From: Aeromicrobium senzhongii
GTDB lineage: Bacteria; Actinomycetota; Actinomycetes; Propionibacteriales; Nocardioidaceae
Direction of reading: 5' to 3'
Assembly: GCF_014334735.1 (NCBI RefSeq)
Contig: NZ_CP060587.1
Span: forward strand, 124,001-188,000
Length of the DNA: 64,000 nt
The notes beneath the pieces are model-generated. The model worked only from the letters and a program-made list of their open reading frames with translations. It did no database searches and had not been told where the DNA came from. Each line of letters opens with the position of its first letter. Position 1 is the stretch's first letter. Positions 25,913 through 34,128 of this stretch are shown here, one piece after another. Made by a program: the position numbers and the translations under genes.

Positions 25913-28294
25913 ATGCCACGGACCGCGCCCCAGACCGTCTCGGTCGACGGACGCCTGCTGCGACTCACCAACAGCGACAAGGTCATCTATCCCGCCACCG
26001 GGACGACGAAGGCCGACGTCATCGCGTACTACGTCGCGGTCGCGCCATGGCTGCTGCCGCACCTGGCAGGCCGCCCGGTGACGCGCAAGCGCTGGGTCAA
26101 CGGGACCGGCAGTGAGGAACAGGTCTTCTTCGAGAAGAACCTGCCCGACTCCGCGCCCTCGTGGATCCGGCGGGTCACGATCAAGCACCGGTCGCACACG
26201 AACACCTATCCGATCTTCGAGTCGGTCGCCGATCTCGCGTGGGCGGGGCAGGTGGCCGCGCTCGAGCTGCACGTCCCGCAGTGGCGGGTCGACGCCACCG
26301 GCGTGGCCCAGAATCCCGATCGCCTCGTGATCGATCTCGACCCCGGCCCGGGAACCGGCCTGCCGGAGTGCGTCGAGATCGCCCATGCGGCCCGCGAGCT
26401 GCTCGCCGACGTCGGCCTGGAGTGCGTGCCCGTCACCAGTGGCAGCAAGGGCATCCACCTGTACGCGCCGCTGGACGGCCAGCACGACTCCGACTACGTG
26501 AACGCCTTCGCCAAGCAGGTCGCCCAGGCGCTCGAGGGCGTCATGCCCGAGCTCGTCGTCAGTGACATGTCCAAGGTCAAGCGCCAGGGCAAGGTCCTGG
26601 TCGACTGGAGCCAGAACAACGGCAACAAGACGACGATCTCGCCGTATTCGCTGCGTGGCCGTGCCGAGCCCACCGTCGCCGTCCCGCGCGACTGGGACGA
26701 GCTCGACGAGAATCTGCGTCACCTGACCCTCGATGAGGTGCCCGCCCGGCTGGCCGAGCGCGGCGACCCGATGGCCGCGCTGGCGGCGCCGATGACCGAC
26801 CGGCTCGCGACCTACCGCTCGATGCGCGATGCGACCAAGACGCCTGAGCCGGTTCCGGACTCGGTCGTCCGCGGGCGCACCGGCGACCCGATCTTCGTCA
26901 TCCAGGAGCATCACGCCAGTCGTCTGCACTGGGACTTCCGGCTGGAGCGTGATGGCGTGCTGGTCTCGTGGGCGCTGCCGAAGGGCGTGCCCGAGTCGTC
27001 CACGGGCAACCACCTGGCGGTGCAGACCGAGGACCATCCGCTGGAGTACGCCACGTTCGCCGGCGACATCCCGAAGGGCGAGTACGGCGCCGGGCACGTC
27101 ACGATCTGGGACCACGGGCACTACGACCTCGAGAAGTGGAACGACCATGAGGTCATCGCGACCCTGCACGGCACCCGCGACGGTGGACTCGGCGGATCGA
27201 AGCGGCTCGCGCTGATCAAGACCGGCGAGAACTGGCTGATCCACCTGATGAAGGAGCAGAACGAGCCCGCCCCGCAGAAGAAGGCGAGGTCGAAGCCGCC
27301 CGAGGAGGCCGCGCGCTCGGGGTTCGTCCCGCCGATGCTGGCGGTGCTGGCCGGCGCCAGGGACGCCTCGGGCGACGAGTGGGCCTACGAGCTGAAGTGG
27401 GACGGCATCCGGTGCCTCGCCGTGGTCGGTGGCGAGAAGGTGCGGCTGTTCTCGCGCAACCACAACGACGTGAGCGCCAGCTACCCCGAGGTCGTCGAGG
27501 AGTTGGCGAGCCTGGGTCTGGACGCCGTGCTCGATGGCGAGATCGTGGCCTTCGACGAGTCCGGCGTGCCCAGTTTCGGTCGCCTGCAGCAGCGCATGGG
27601 CGTCACCAAGGCCGCCGACGTCGAGCGACTCCGGCGCACGGTGTCCACGCGGCTGCTGGTGTTCGACCTGATCGAGCACGACGGCACGTCCCTGCGGGAC
27701 CAGACCTACGACGACCGCCGCGTGGCACTGGAGGACCTGGACCTCACCGGCGACGTGGTCCAGGTGCCGCCGGCCCATGGCGGCTCACTCGACGAGGCGG
27801 TCACGCTCAGTCGTCGCCACAAGCTGGAGGGCGTCGTCGCGAAACGGCGCAAGGCCCCGTACGAGCCCGGGGCGCGGTCGACGGACTGGCTGAAGATCAA
27901 GAACCAGGAGGCCCAGGAGGTCGTCGTCGGCGGCTGGCGCCCCAGCAAGGGTGGCCGTGGGATCGGCTCGTTGCTGCTCGGTGTGCCCGTCGAGGGAGGC
28001 CTGCGGTACCTCGGCAGGGTCGGCACCGGCTTCACGGAGGACGAGCGCCTGCGCCTGCGCCGGCTCCTGGACCCGCTGACCCGCAAGACGTCGCCATTCG
28101 TCGACGAGGTCGAGACTGCGGCGTCGCGTGACGCGACGTGGGTGACGCCGAAGGTCGTGGGCGAGGTCGTCTACGGCGACTGGTCGCCCGCCGGGCACCT
28201 GCGCCACGCCAGCTGGCGGGGGCTGCGGCCCGACAAGGAGGCCGCCGAGGTCGTGCTCGAAGGTTCTTCCGAGGTGCGTACGACTCCGTCGTGA
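25913..28294 (+). CDS. ligD: ATP-dependent DNA ligase LigD (polymerase, phosphoesterase and ligase)
   Basis: A 793-residue protein with domains in the mycobacterial order: primase-type polymerase (about 10-290, metal site in VIDLDPGPGT near residue 141), 3'-phosphoesterase (about 315-450, H333 and H334 in EHHASRLHWDFRLE) and ligase (about 475-790, adenylated lysine K495 in ELKWDGIR, later VVAKRRKAPYEPG). It fills, trims and seals Ku-bound double-strand breaks. ATG at 25913, preceded by GGGGG, was preferred to the GTG at 25895. An alanine-lysine linker (KKARSKPPEEAARSG) joins the phosphoesterase and ligase. Confidence 0.96.
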   Translation: MPRTAPQTVSVDGRLLRLTNSDKVIYPATGTTKADVIAYYVAVAPWLLPHLAGRPVTRKRWVNGTGSEEQVFFEKNLPDSAPSWIRRVTIKHRSHTNTYPIFESVADLAWAGQVAALELHVPQWRVDATGVAQNPDRLVIDLDPGPGTGLPECVEIAHAARELLADVGLECVPVTSGSKGIHLYAPLDGQHDSDYVNAFAKQVAQALEGVMPELVVSDMSKVKRQGKVLVDWSQNNGNKTTISPYSLRGRAEPTVAVPRDWDELDENLRHLTLDEVPARLAERGDPMAALAAPMTDRLATYRSMRDATKTPEPVPDSVVRGRTGDPIFVIQEHHASRLHWDFRLERDGVLVSWALPKGVPESSTGNHLAVQTEDHPLEYATFAGDIPKGEYGAGHVTIWDHGHYDLEKWNDHEVIATLHGTRDGGLGGSKRLALIKTGENWLIHLMKEQNEPAPQKKARSKPPEEAARSGFVPPMLAVLAGARDASGDEWAYELKWDGIRCLAVVGGEKVRLFSRNHNDVSASYPEVVEELASLGLDAVLDGEIVAFDESGVPSFGRLQQRMGVTKAADVERLRRTVSTRLLVFDLIEHDGTSLRDQTYDDRRVALEDLDLTGDVVQVPPAHGGSLDEAVTLSRRHKLEGVVAKRRKAPYEPGARSTDWLKIKNQEAQEVVVGGWRPSKGGRGIGSLLLGVPVEGGLRYLGRVGTGFTEDERLRLRRLLDPLTRKTSPFVDEVETAASRDATWVTPKVVGEVVYGDWSPAGHLRHASWRGLRPDKEAAEVVLEGSSEVRTTPS

Positions 28295-28336
28295 GCCACG
28301 ATGGGACTCCGACGACATCTGTGCGAAGGAGCCATT

Positions 28337-28783
28337 GTGGGCAAGGGCAAGAAGAGCGTGAAGGACACCGTCGTGGAGCAGCTGCCGGACGGCGCCGACC
28401 TGCGCGACCTGAAGGACCAGCTGATCGAGCGACTTCCGGACCGGGCCGAATGGCTGGCGCTGCGTGATGACCTCATCGAGAAGCTGCCGGAGAAGTCCGA
28501 GTTGCTCGACCTGCGCGACGGCCTGGTCGACAAGCTGCCGGACGAGGTCAGCGACCGGCTGCCGATCCAGAAGAAGCCGCGGTTCGCCGGTGTGAAGAAG
28601 GTCGCCTTCGTCGGGCTCCTCACCGCCGGGATCGCGGGCATCGCCGCATTCGTCAAGGCCAAGATGGCCGACGAGCCGACCTACACCGCGTCGACGTACA
28701 CGACGCCGGGTCAGCCGACGGCCGGCACGACGTCCCCGACGGCCGAGTCCGGAGTCACCGGAACGGTGCCGCCGACCGTCTGA
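28337..28783 (+). CDS. Membrane-anchored protein with LP-x4-LxxLRDxLIExLP tandem repeats
   Basis: A 148-residue protein of unknown function, starting with GTG six bases after GAAGGAG. Residues 16-68 hold three copies of a roughly 19-residue repeat (LPDGADLRDLKDQLIERLP and variants), predicted as amphipathic helices. One membrane helix lies near 86-103, and the tail is low-complexity threonine-proline-serine, probably extracytoplasmic. It follows ligD by 42 bases in the same direction, perhaps in one transcript. I recognise no family. Confidence 0.7.
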   Translation: MGKGKKSVKDTVVEQLPDGADLRDLKDQLIERLPDRAEWLALRDDLIEKLPEKSELLDLRDGLVDKLPDEVSDRLPIQKKPRFAGVKKVAFVGLLTAGIAGIAAFVKAKMADEPTYTASTYTTPGQPTAGTTSPTAESGVTGTVPPTV

Positions 28784-28795
28784 GTGCTCCACGAA

Positions 28796-28833
28796 CGAGG
28801 GCCCCGGGAATCATCAGATTCCCGGGGCCCTCG
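28796..28833. terminator. Bidirectional terminator
   Basis: Perfect 17-base arms (28796-28812 and 28817-28833) with an ATCA loop, between the repeat protein gene and the convergent CsbD gene. Confidence 0.85.
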
Positions 28834-28847
28834 TCGTAGGTCTGTGC

Positions 28848-29021
28848 TCAGTGCTTGAACGCGTCCTTCACGTTCTCGCCGGCCTGCTTGAGGTCGGACT
28901 TGGCCTGGTCGCCCTTGCCCTCGGCCTCGAGGCTCTTGTCGTCACTGGCCTTGCCGGTGGCTTCCTTGCCCTTGCCCTTGAGGTCGTCAGCGGTGTTCTT
29001 CAACTTGTCATCAAGTCCCAT
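28848..29021 (-). CDS. CsbD-like stress protein
   Basis: A 57-residue, very hydrophilic protein (MGLDDKLKNTADDLKGKGKE) rich in lysine, aspartate, alanine and glycine, as expected for CsbD. Family members are induced by general stress; their biochemical role is unclear. ATG at 29021 with GGAAGG upstream. Confidence 0.87.
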   Translation of the reverse strand: MGLDDKLKNTADDLKGKGKEATGKASDDKSLEAEGKGDQAKSDLKQAGENVKDAFKH

Positions 29022-29328
29022 GACTCCAGCCTTCCTCTCGATTCTTCGTCCCCACCATGCGAACACGGATGGGGCCTGATCGCATCTCAGGCAGGGGTTC
29101 GCAGGCGACCTCCCGATGGTGCGCGCGCGTGAATTGTGAGGCGATTCGTGGCGCCCGGGACGCGAGTTGGACAGGATGAGCGGACCTCCCCTCACGAAAG
29201 AGTGACGGGCACGAAGTCCGGCTGGGCGCCGGTCACGAAGGTCAGCAAGGCGGTCAAGGCCGCCCCGGGTCGCCTCGGCGACCGGGGCGTTTCCCGTGGG
29301 TGGGCCGCTCGGTCGCGGCCCCGGACGT
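29022..29328. other. Intergenic region with an isolated + strand hairpin
   Basis: No convincing gene is seen. A + strand stem, CGCCCCGGGTCG against CGACCGGGGCG (29261-29289), is followed by TTTCCC and looks like a terminator without an obvious upstream gene. A 64-codon + strand reading (29136-29330) runs into this stem and has no recognised relatives. Confidence 0.4.
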
Positions 29329-29367
29329 GACGAGGCCCCGGCAGCTGATCGCTGCCGGGGCCTCGTC
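29329..29367. terminator. Terminator of the large hydrolase gene
   Basis: Perfect 17-base arms (29329-29345 and 29351-29367) around TGATC, eight bases beyond the stop of the minus-strand hydrolase. Confidence 0.8.
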
Positions 29368-29375
29368 GTGAGGGA

Positions 29376-32300
29376 TCAGCGCACCCGCACCGCCTTGACG
29401 GTGGACTTGCTGGACCCGTAGTTGGCGTCACCGGAGTAGACGACCTTGACCCGCAGGCTCTGGCGCTTCTTGGGCGCCTTCACCGCGTAGGTCGCCTTGC
29501 CCGAGGACGGGACACGGACCGTCTTGGCCAGCTTGTAGCCGCCCTTGCCCTTCGCGACGTAGACCTTGGCGGTGCCCGTGGGCGCCACACTGGCGACACC
29601 GCCGCGGACGGCGATCTTGCCGCGCAGGGCCTTGCCGGCCTTGACCGACTTCGGTGCCGAGACGGACGCCGAGGTGCCCTTCTTGGTCACGACCAGCGAC
29701 GTCGAGATCCTCGCGCTGGCGGCAGTGCGGTCGGTGCCGTCGTACGCGGCCGACACCGTGTAGCGACCGGGCTTCAGGGTGGCCGGCAGCGTCAGGGCGG
29801 CGGAGCCGTCCTTGGCGACCGGGACGGTCTTCGTGACCCCGCCGTAGCGGAAGGTGACCGTGCCACCGTCCGCGTCCCCGACGTTCGCCGACAGCTTCGC
29901 GGCCTGCCCGAAGACGGTCGAGGCGCTCGAGAGCGACATGACCATCGTGGGCTTGCCCTTCACCAGGGTGAAGGCGACCGGGTTGGAAGCCGAGCCCGCG
30001 GTGACGCCGGTCTCGGCGAAGCGCGCCACGAGGGTGTGCGCACCCGCCTTGAAGCCGGGCACCTCCACGGTGGCCGTGCCGTCGACGACCTCGGCGGTGC
30101 CGAGGGACGTGTCGCCGTCCAGGAACTCCACGGAGCCCGTGGTGTCCCCACCGGTGACGGTCGCCGTGAGGGTCACGGCCTCGTTGATCGCCGGGGCCTC
30201 GGGCGAGATCGACAGGCTCGTCGAGCTCGCGTCCAGGATCGAGACCGAGGTCTCGCCCGTGCGACCGGTGCCGCTGCCCGTGACCGAGACGGTCGCGGCG
30301 CCGCGGGTCGCGGTCTCGGGGATGGCGATCGCGGCGGTCACGACGCCGGTCGCATCGGCGGCCGTGACGACCGGGTCGACACCGTCGACCGTGATCGTGA
30401 CGCCCTCGCCGGAGCGGAACCCGCCGGCGGTCACCGTGAGGCTCTCGCCGGGCTGCGGCTTGCTGTCACCGACCGAGACCTCGACGGCCTCGTCCTGGGC
30501 TGCCAGCTCGGCGCAGGCATCGCCCTGGACGCCCGCCGACGGCAGCGCCGTCGCCGAGCCCGTGACGCCGTCGTCCTCACGGACGATCATCCAGTCGAGG
30601 GCGTTGGCCCCCATGACGGCACCCTGGGTGTTGATGACCGAGGTCTTCACCGACGTGGAGTTCGCCGTGCTGGCCGCGGTGTCGCCGAGGATCGGCGCCG
30701 TGACGACCTTGCAGGTCTCGCCGGGGGCGAAGGTGACCTTCTCCATGGCGATGCCGGCGCGACCGGTGGCCGACCCGAGGGCCGACACGTAGCCGGTCAC
30801 CGGGATCGACGCGGCGTCGTCGAGGTAGACCGCGATGTCGGCCGTGCCGGGAGCGTTGCCCTCGTCGACGACCGGGGCCTTCACGTTCAGCGTGGGGACG
30901 GTCTTGCTGTCCGCCGCGCCGACCGCCGAGCTCTCGAACGCGAGGTCCGACAGGAACACGCCACCGGCAGCCAGGCCGTCCGGCCCTTCGAGGGCGCCGA
31001 AGCGGACCTCACGGATGTCCGAGACGTTCAGGCCGGCGTCCTTCAGTGTGGCGACCGGCAGGTCGACCTGCTGCAGGACGATCTTCTTCAACCGTGCATC
31101 GGTCGAGGCGGGCAGTCGCGAGACGGCCAGTGCGTTCAGATCCGCCACCGGGACGGTGTGGGTCGCACCCGAGCCGTCGACGACGGTGACCGAGAGCGCC
31201 GTGCTGCTGTCGACGGTGTCGTCCGCGGCCACCTTGACCGACAGGCGCTCCATCGACGACGCGTTGCGCGCCTTCGCGGGAACGTTGACGCGCACCTCAC
31301 TGGCCGTGGCCGCGTTGCCGGTGCCCGAGGACAGGGCCGTCCACGAGAAATTCGTGACCGGCGTGGCCGGGACGTTGCCGCCGTTCGAGGCAGGCGTCCA
31401 GTGCGGCTGGGCGCTGGTGCCCAGTGCCGAGGACGTGCAGGCCGCGAGCGACTGCGTCACGGTGCGACCCGGGGCGCTGGCGCAGACGGTGGCCGTGGCA
31501 GCGCCCTGGACCTTGACCAGCGAGCTGGCCTTCTCGAACGTCGTGATCGTCTGGCGCGCCGAGGCCGGAGCCGTGGAGACGCTGCGGATGTCGGCCGAGC
31601 CGAGCACCTCCGGAACCGAGGCGGAGCCGTCGAACATCGGCAGGAACTGCTTCTCGTCACCCATCGTGAGGCGGAACCAGCCGGCCATGTAGGCCGTGCC
31701 GGCGTCGTACTGCGCGTCGGCGCTCAGCCGGATGTTCGTGCTCGAGCGCGGGCCGCAGACGGCGTCGGTGGAGTTCGCACCCCAGTCGTCGGAGACGGAG
31801 TAGTCGTACTTCCCCGGCGTCCAGACGGTGTTGTAGAAGTTGTGGTTCGCGCCCATCATCCACACGCCGCTGCGCAGCACGTCGTCGTCGAACGCGTAGC
31901 GCGAGTCGTCGAGCATGTGCTGACCCTGCTGGTTGGAGACGTCACCGTCGCAGTACGGCAGGATCACGTTCATCGGCACGTTCGGCACCGTCATGCGGGC
32001 GAAGTCGACCGGCGCCAGCGGCAGGATCGACGTGATCTTCCACGGCTTCTCCAGGCCCTGGTTCAGGGTCGCCGCGGACGTGACGCCCTCGCCGCCGCGG
32101 GAGTGGCCCATCATGCCGATGTTCGAGAAGTCGAAGCGCCCCACGAGGTCGGCGGGGGCCAGCCCCGCGGTGCCCTCGGACAGGCCCGGCAGTGGGCTCT
32201 GGTCGGCGAGCGCCTGCGCGAGAGTGACGTCGGATTCCTTCTGCGCGTCGTAGTGGCTGACCGTGGCGCCCTCGTTGGCCTTCTTCAGCATCGAGAGGGT

Positions 32301-33062
32301 GTCGAGCAGCAGCTGACCGCGCGCCTGGGCGCCCTGGTCCAGCGCGAGCTGGTTGTCGTTGGAGTTGATCGCGTTGGCCGAGATCGACACGACGGCGTAG
32401 CCGTGGCTGGCCAGCGCGCGGCCGGTGCCGTCGTAGCCGGCGAAGCTCGGGACGTTGATCTGGTTCGGTCCGCACGGCCAGCGGTTCGGGTTGGCCGTCC
32501 CGGTGGAGCAGGAGGTGTGGCGGCCGTGCAGCAGCAGCACGACGGGGCGGGGTCCGCCGGTCTTCGGCAGGTAGATCTTGCCCTGCAGCTCGCCGCGGAT
32601 GCCGCCGATGCCGGCCAGCGGGATCGACTGCGCTCCGAAGTTGTAGACGGCCTCGGTGTGCTCGTGGCTGCCGAGCGACGCCGGGTTCGCGTCGAGGGCC
32701 TCGGGGTCGGCCTGGGCGATCTCGTCGAGGGTGGCCATCTTCACGCGGGCGCCCGACGGCTTGCTGAACCAACCGGCCTCGACGTCGTCCGCGTCGACCA
32801 CGGAGGCATCCGCCGTGAAGACCGACAGGCTCTTGCCGTCGGCGGACTCGGTGGCGATGCCGATCGGCGTGCCGTCGACCTCGATCGTGGGTGCGTCCGA
32901 GACCATCGGCAGGCGCTTCGGCAGGTCGACCGTGACCAGGTAGCCGCCGGCGGTGCGGGAGACGCTCCAGTCGGAGCCGGACGCCAACTCGCCGTCGGCC
33001 GCTTGGGCCGGCACGGCCGCGAGTGGCACCGCCATCAGTGCTGCCACGGGGCGAGGCGCCAT
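29376..33062 (-). CDS. Large secreted alpha/beta hydrolase with C-terminal Ig-like repeats
   Basis: A 1228-residue exported protein. Residues 1-21 are a short signal peptide (cleavage after AQA). The hydrolase domain (about 130-480) has oxyanion loop VVLLLHGRHTSC, nucleophile S321 in GHSRGGEG and a late histidine in GANHNFYN. A jelly-roll-like region follows (about 500-760), then several Ig-like modules (about 860-1228) with Big_5-type segments such as GSVEFLDGDTSLGTAEV and SVKAGKALRGKIAV. It probably acts on esters or polysaccharide-linked substrates at the cell surface. The n-region is weak; a better start with a good ribosome site exists 17 bases upstream but is out of frame. Confidence 0.82.
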   Translation of the reverse strand: MAPRPVAALMAVPLAAVPAQAADGELASGSDWSVSRTAGGYLVTVDLPKRLPMVSDAPTIEVDGTPIGIATESADGKSLSVFTADASVVDADDVEAGWFSKPSGARVKMATLDEIAQADPEALDANPASLGSHEHTEAVYNFGAQSIPLAGIGGIRGELQGKIYLPKTGGPRPVVLLLHGRHTSCSTGTANPNRWPCGPNQINVPSFAGYDGTGRALASHGYAVVSISANAINSNDNQLALDQGAQARGQLLLDTLSMLKKANEGATVSHYDAQKESDVTLAQALADQSPLPGLSEGTAGLAPADLVGRFDFSNIGMMGHSRGGEGVTSAATLNQGLEKPWKITSILPLAPVDFARMTVPNVPMNVILPYCDGDVSNQQGQHMLDDSRYAFDDDVLRSGVWMMGANHNFYNTVWTPGKYDYSVSDDWGANSTDAVCGPRSSTNIRLSADAQYDAGTAYMAGWFRLTMGDEKQFLPMFDGSASVPEVLGSADIRSVSTAPASARQTITTFEKASSLVKVQGAATATVCASAPGRTVTQSLAACTSSALGTSAQPHWTPASNGGNVPATPVTNFSWTALSSGTGNAATASEVRVNVPAKARNASSMERLSVKVAADDTVDSSTALSVTVVDGSGATHTVPVADLNALAVSRLPASTDARLKKIVLQQVDLPVATLKDAGLNVSDIREVRFGALEGPDGLAAGGVFLSDLAFESSAVGAADSKTVPTLNVKAPVVDEGNAPGTADIAVYLDDAASIPVTGYVSALGSATGRAGIAMEKVTFAPGETCKVVTAPILGDTAASTANSTSVKTSVINTQGAVMGANALDWMIVREDDGVTGSATALPSAGVQGDACAELAAQDEAVEVSVGDSKPQPGESLTVTAGGFRSGEGVTITVDGVDPVVTAADATGVVTAAIAIPETATRGAATVSVTGSGTGRTGETSVSILDASSTSLSISPEAPAINEAVTLTATVTGGDTTGSVEFLDGDTSLGTAEVVDGTATVEVPGFKAGAHTLVARFAETGVTAGSASNPVAFTLVKGKPTMVMSLSSASTVFGQAAKLSANVGDADGGTVTFRYGGVTKTVPVAKDGSAALTLPATLKPGRYTVSAAYDGTDRTAASARISTSLVVTKKGTSASVSAPKSVKAGKALRGKIAVRGGVASVAPTGTAKVYVAKGKGGYKLAKTVRVPSSGKATYAVKAPKKRQSLRVKVVYSGDANYGSSKSTVKAVRVR

Positions 33063-33351
33063 CCTCGTTGCTTGATCATCTGATCCCTCTCAGGTGGGGG
33101 AAGCTCCGCCGGGGACGCGGAGCAGGGGCGGGATCGAGTCTCGACAGCGATGGTTACGCGGTGATGTCGTCCGGCGTTCATCGGAGCGCATCGATGTAAC
33201 AAGTTTCCGGACCAGCGACTCCTCCTCGCCGCCGGTCGGAGCGCTCGTGTGCCGGGATGCGAGGGCTTTCGCCGGATGTCGCCCGTGGGCCTTGTGTTAC
33301 GGGCACGGTCGGCGCTGGTCGGCCGGGGCCGCCGACGCGCACACTGAAGGC
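33063..33351. other. Divergent intergenic region
   Basis: Contains a GCTCCGC/GCGGAGC stem (33103-33123) in the 5' leader of the hydrolase, and AGAGGGATCAG followed by an out-of-frame ATG at 33079. On the + side CACACT lies six bases before the metallo-hydrolase ATG. Inverted copies of GTAAC/GTTAC occur at about 33190 and 33295. No gene is seen. Confidence 0.4.
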
Positions 33352-34128
33352 ATGACCGCGGTCACCTGGTGGGGCCATGCCTTCGTGACGGTCGAGCTGC
33401 CCGGTGCGACCGTCGCGACCGATCCGCTGACGGCGCGTCGGCTGTTCCACCTGCGCCGCACGGGTCCTCCGCCGGGCCCTCGCGCGACGCGAGCCGACCT
33501 CGTCCTGATCTCGCACCTGCACCACGACCACCTGCACCTGCCGACGCTGCGCCGGTTCGACGACGACGTGCCGATCGTCGTGCCGCGCGGGGCGGTGCGC
33601 GCCGTTCGCTCCCTGGAGCGGTTGAACGTGATCGAGGTCGTGCCGGGCGACCGCGTCACCGCGGCGGGCGTCGACATCGAGGTGTTGCCCGCGCGGCACG
33701 ACGGCCGCCGCGACCGGCGACCGCGCAGCGCGAGCGCTCCGGCGCTGGGATTCCGGTTCGCCCGGGCGGACACGACCTGCTGGTACCCGGGCGACACCGG
33801 GCCCATGGACTTCACGAGCGTCGCGTCGGTCGACCTCGCGCTGGTGCCGATCGGCGGGTGGGGGCCGTCCCTGGGGGACGAGCATCTGGACCCCGTGCAG
33901 GCCGCCGCGGCCGTCCGGGACGTGGGGGCGCGCTGGGTGGTCCCCGTGCACCACGGCACCTTCTGGCCCGTGGTGCTGCGCTCGACGGGCCCTACGCACG
34001 ACCACTGGTTCGCCTCACCCGGCGATCGGTTCCGCACGGCGATGGCCGCGCAGGCGCCGGCGACCCGCATCGTCGGGACCTCGATGGGAGTCCGCACGGA
34101 GCTCACTCGTGGAACGATGACCATGTGA
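33352..34128 (+). CDS. MBL-fold metallo-hydrolase
   Basis: A 258-residue protein of the UlaG/MBL class. The metal motif HxHxDH is H55-L-H57-H-D59-H60, and further ligands are in WYPGDTG and VPVHHGTF. It resembles the family that opens with VTWWGHAFVTVEL and includes L-ascorbate lactonase-like and N-acylphosphatidylethanolamine hydrolase-like enzymes; the substrate is unknown. Its stop overlaps the GTG of the following membrane phosphatase (GTGA). Confidence 0.85.
   Translation: MTAVTWWGHAFVTVELPGATVATDPLTARRLFHLRRTGPPPGPRATRADLVLISHLHHDHLHLPTLRRFDDDVPIVVPRGAVRAVRSLERLNVIEVVPGDRVTAAGVDIEVLPARHDGRRDRRPRSASAPALGFRFARADTTCWYPGDTGPMDFTSVASVDLALVPIGGWGPSLGDEHLDPVQAAAAVRDVGARWVVPVHHGTFWPVVLRSTGPTHDHWFASPGDRFRTAMAAQAPATRIVGTSMGVRTELTRGTMTM

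Noticed and set aside
30036..33083. A 1015-codon open frame on the + strand opposite the large hydrolase gene
   Set aside because: It is the antisense shadow of a high-GC gene: arginine, glycine and alanine rich, no domains, and the minus frame has a signal peptide and hydrolase motifs.
33190..33300. Riboswitch in the hydrolase leader
   Set aside because: Only scattered short inverted repeats are seen; no conserved aptamer motif is recognisable.
33369..34124. N-terminal extension of the membrane phosphatase back to 33369
   Set aside because: This stretch is out of frame with the well-supported metallo-hydrolase gene; the GTG at 34125 gives a normal coupled start.
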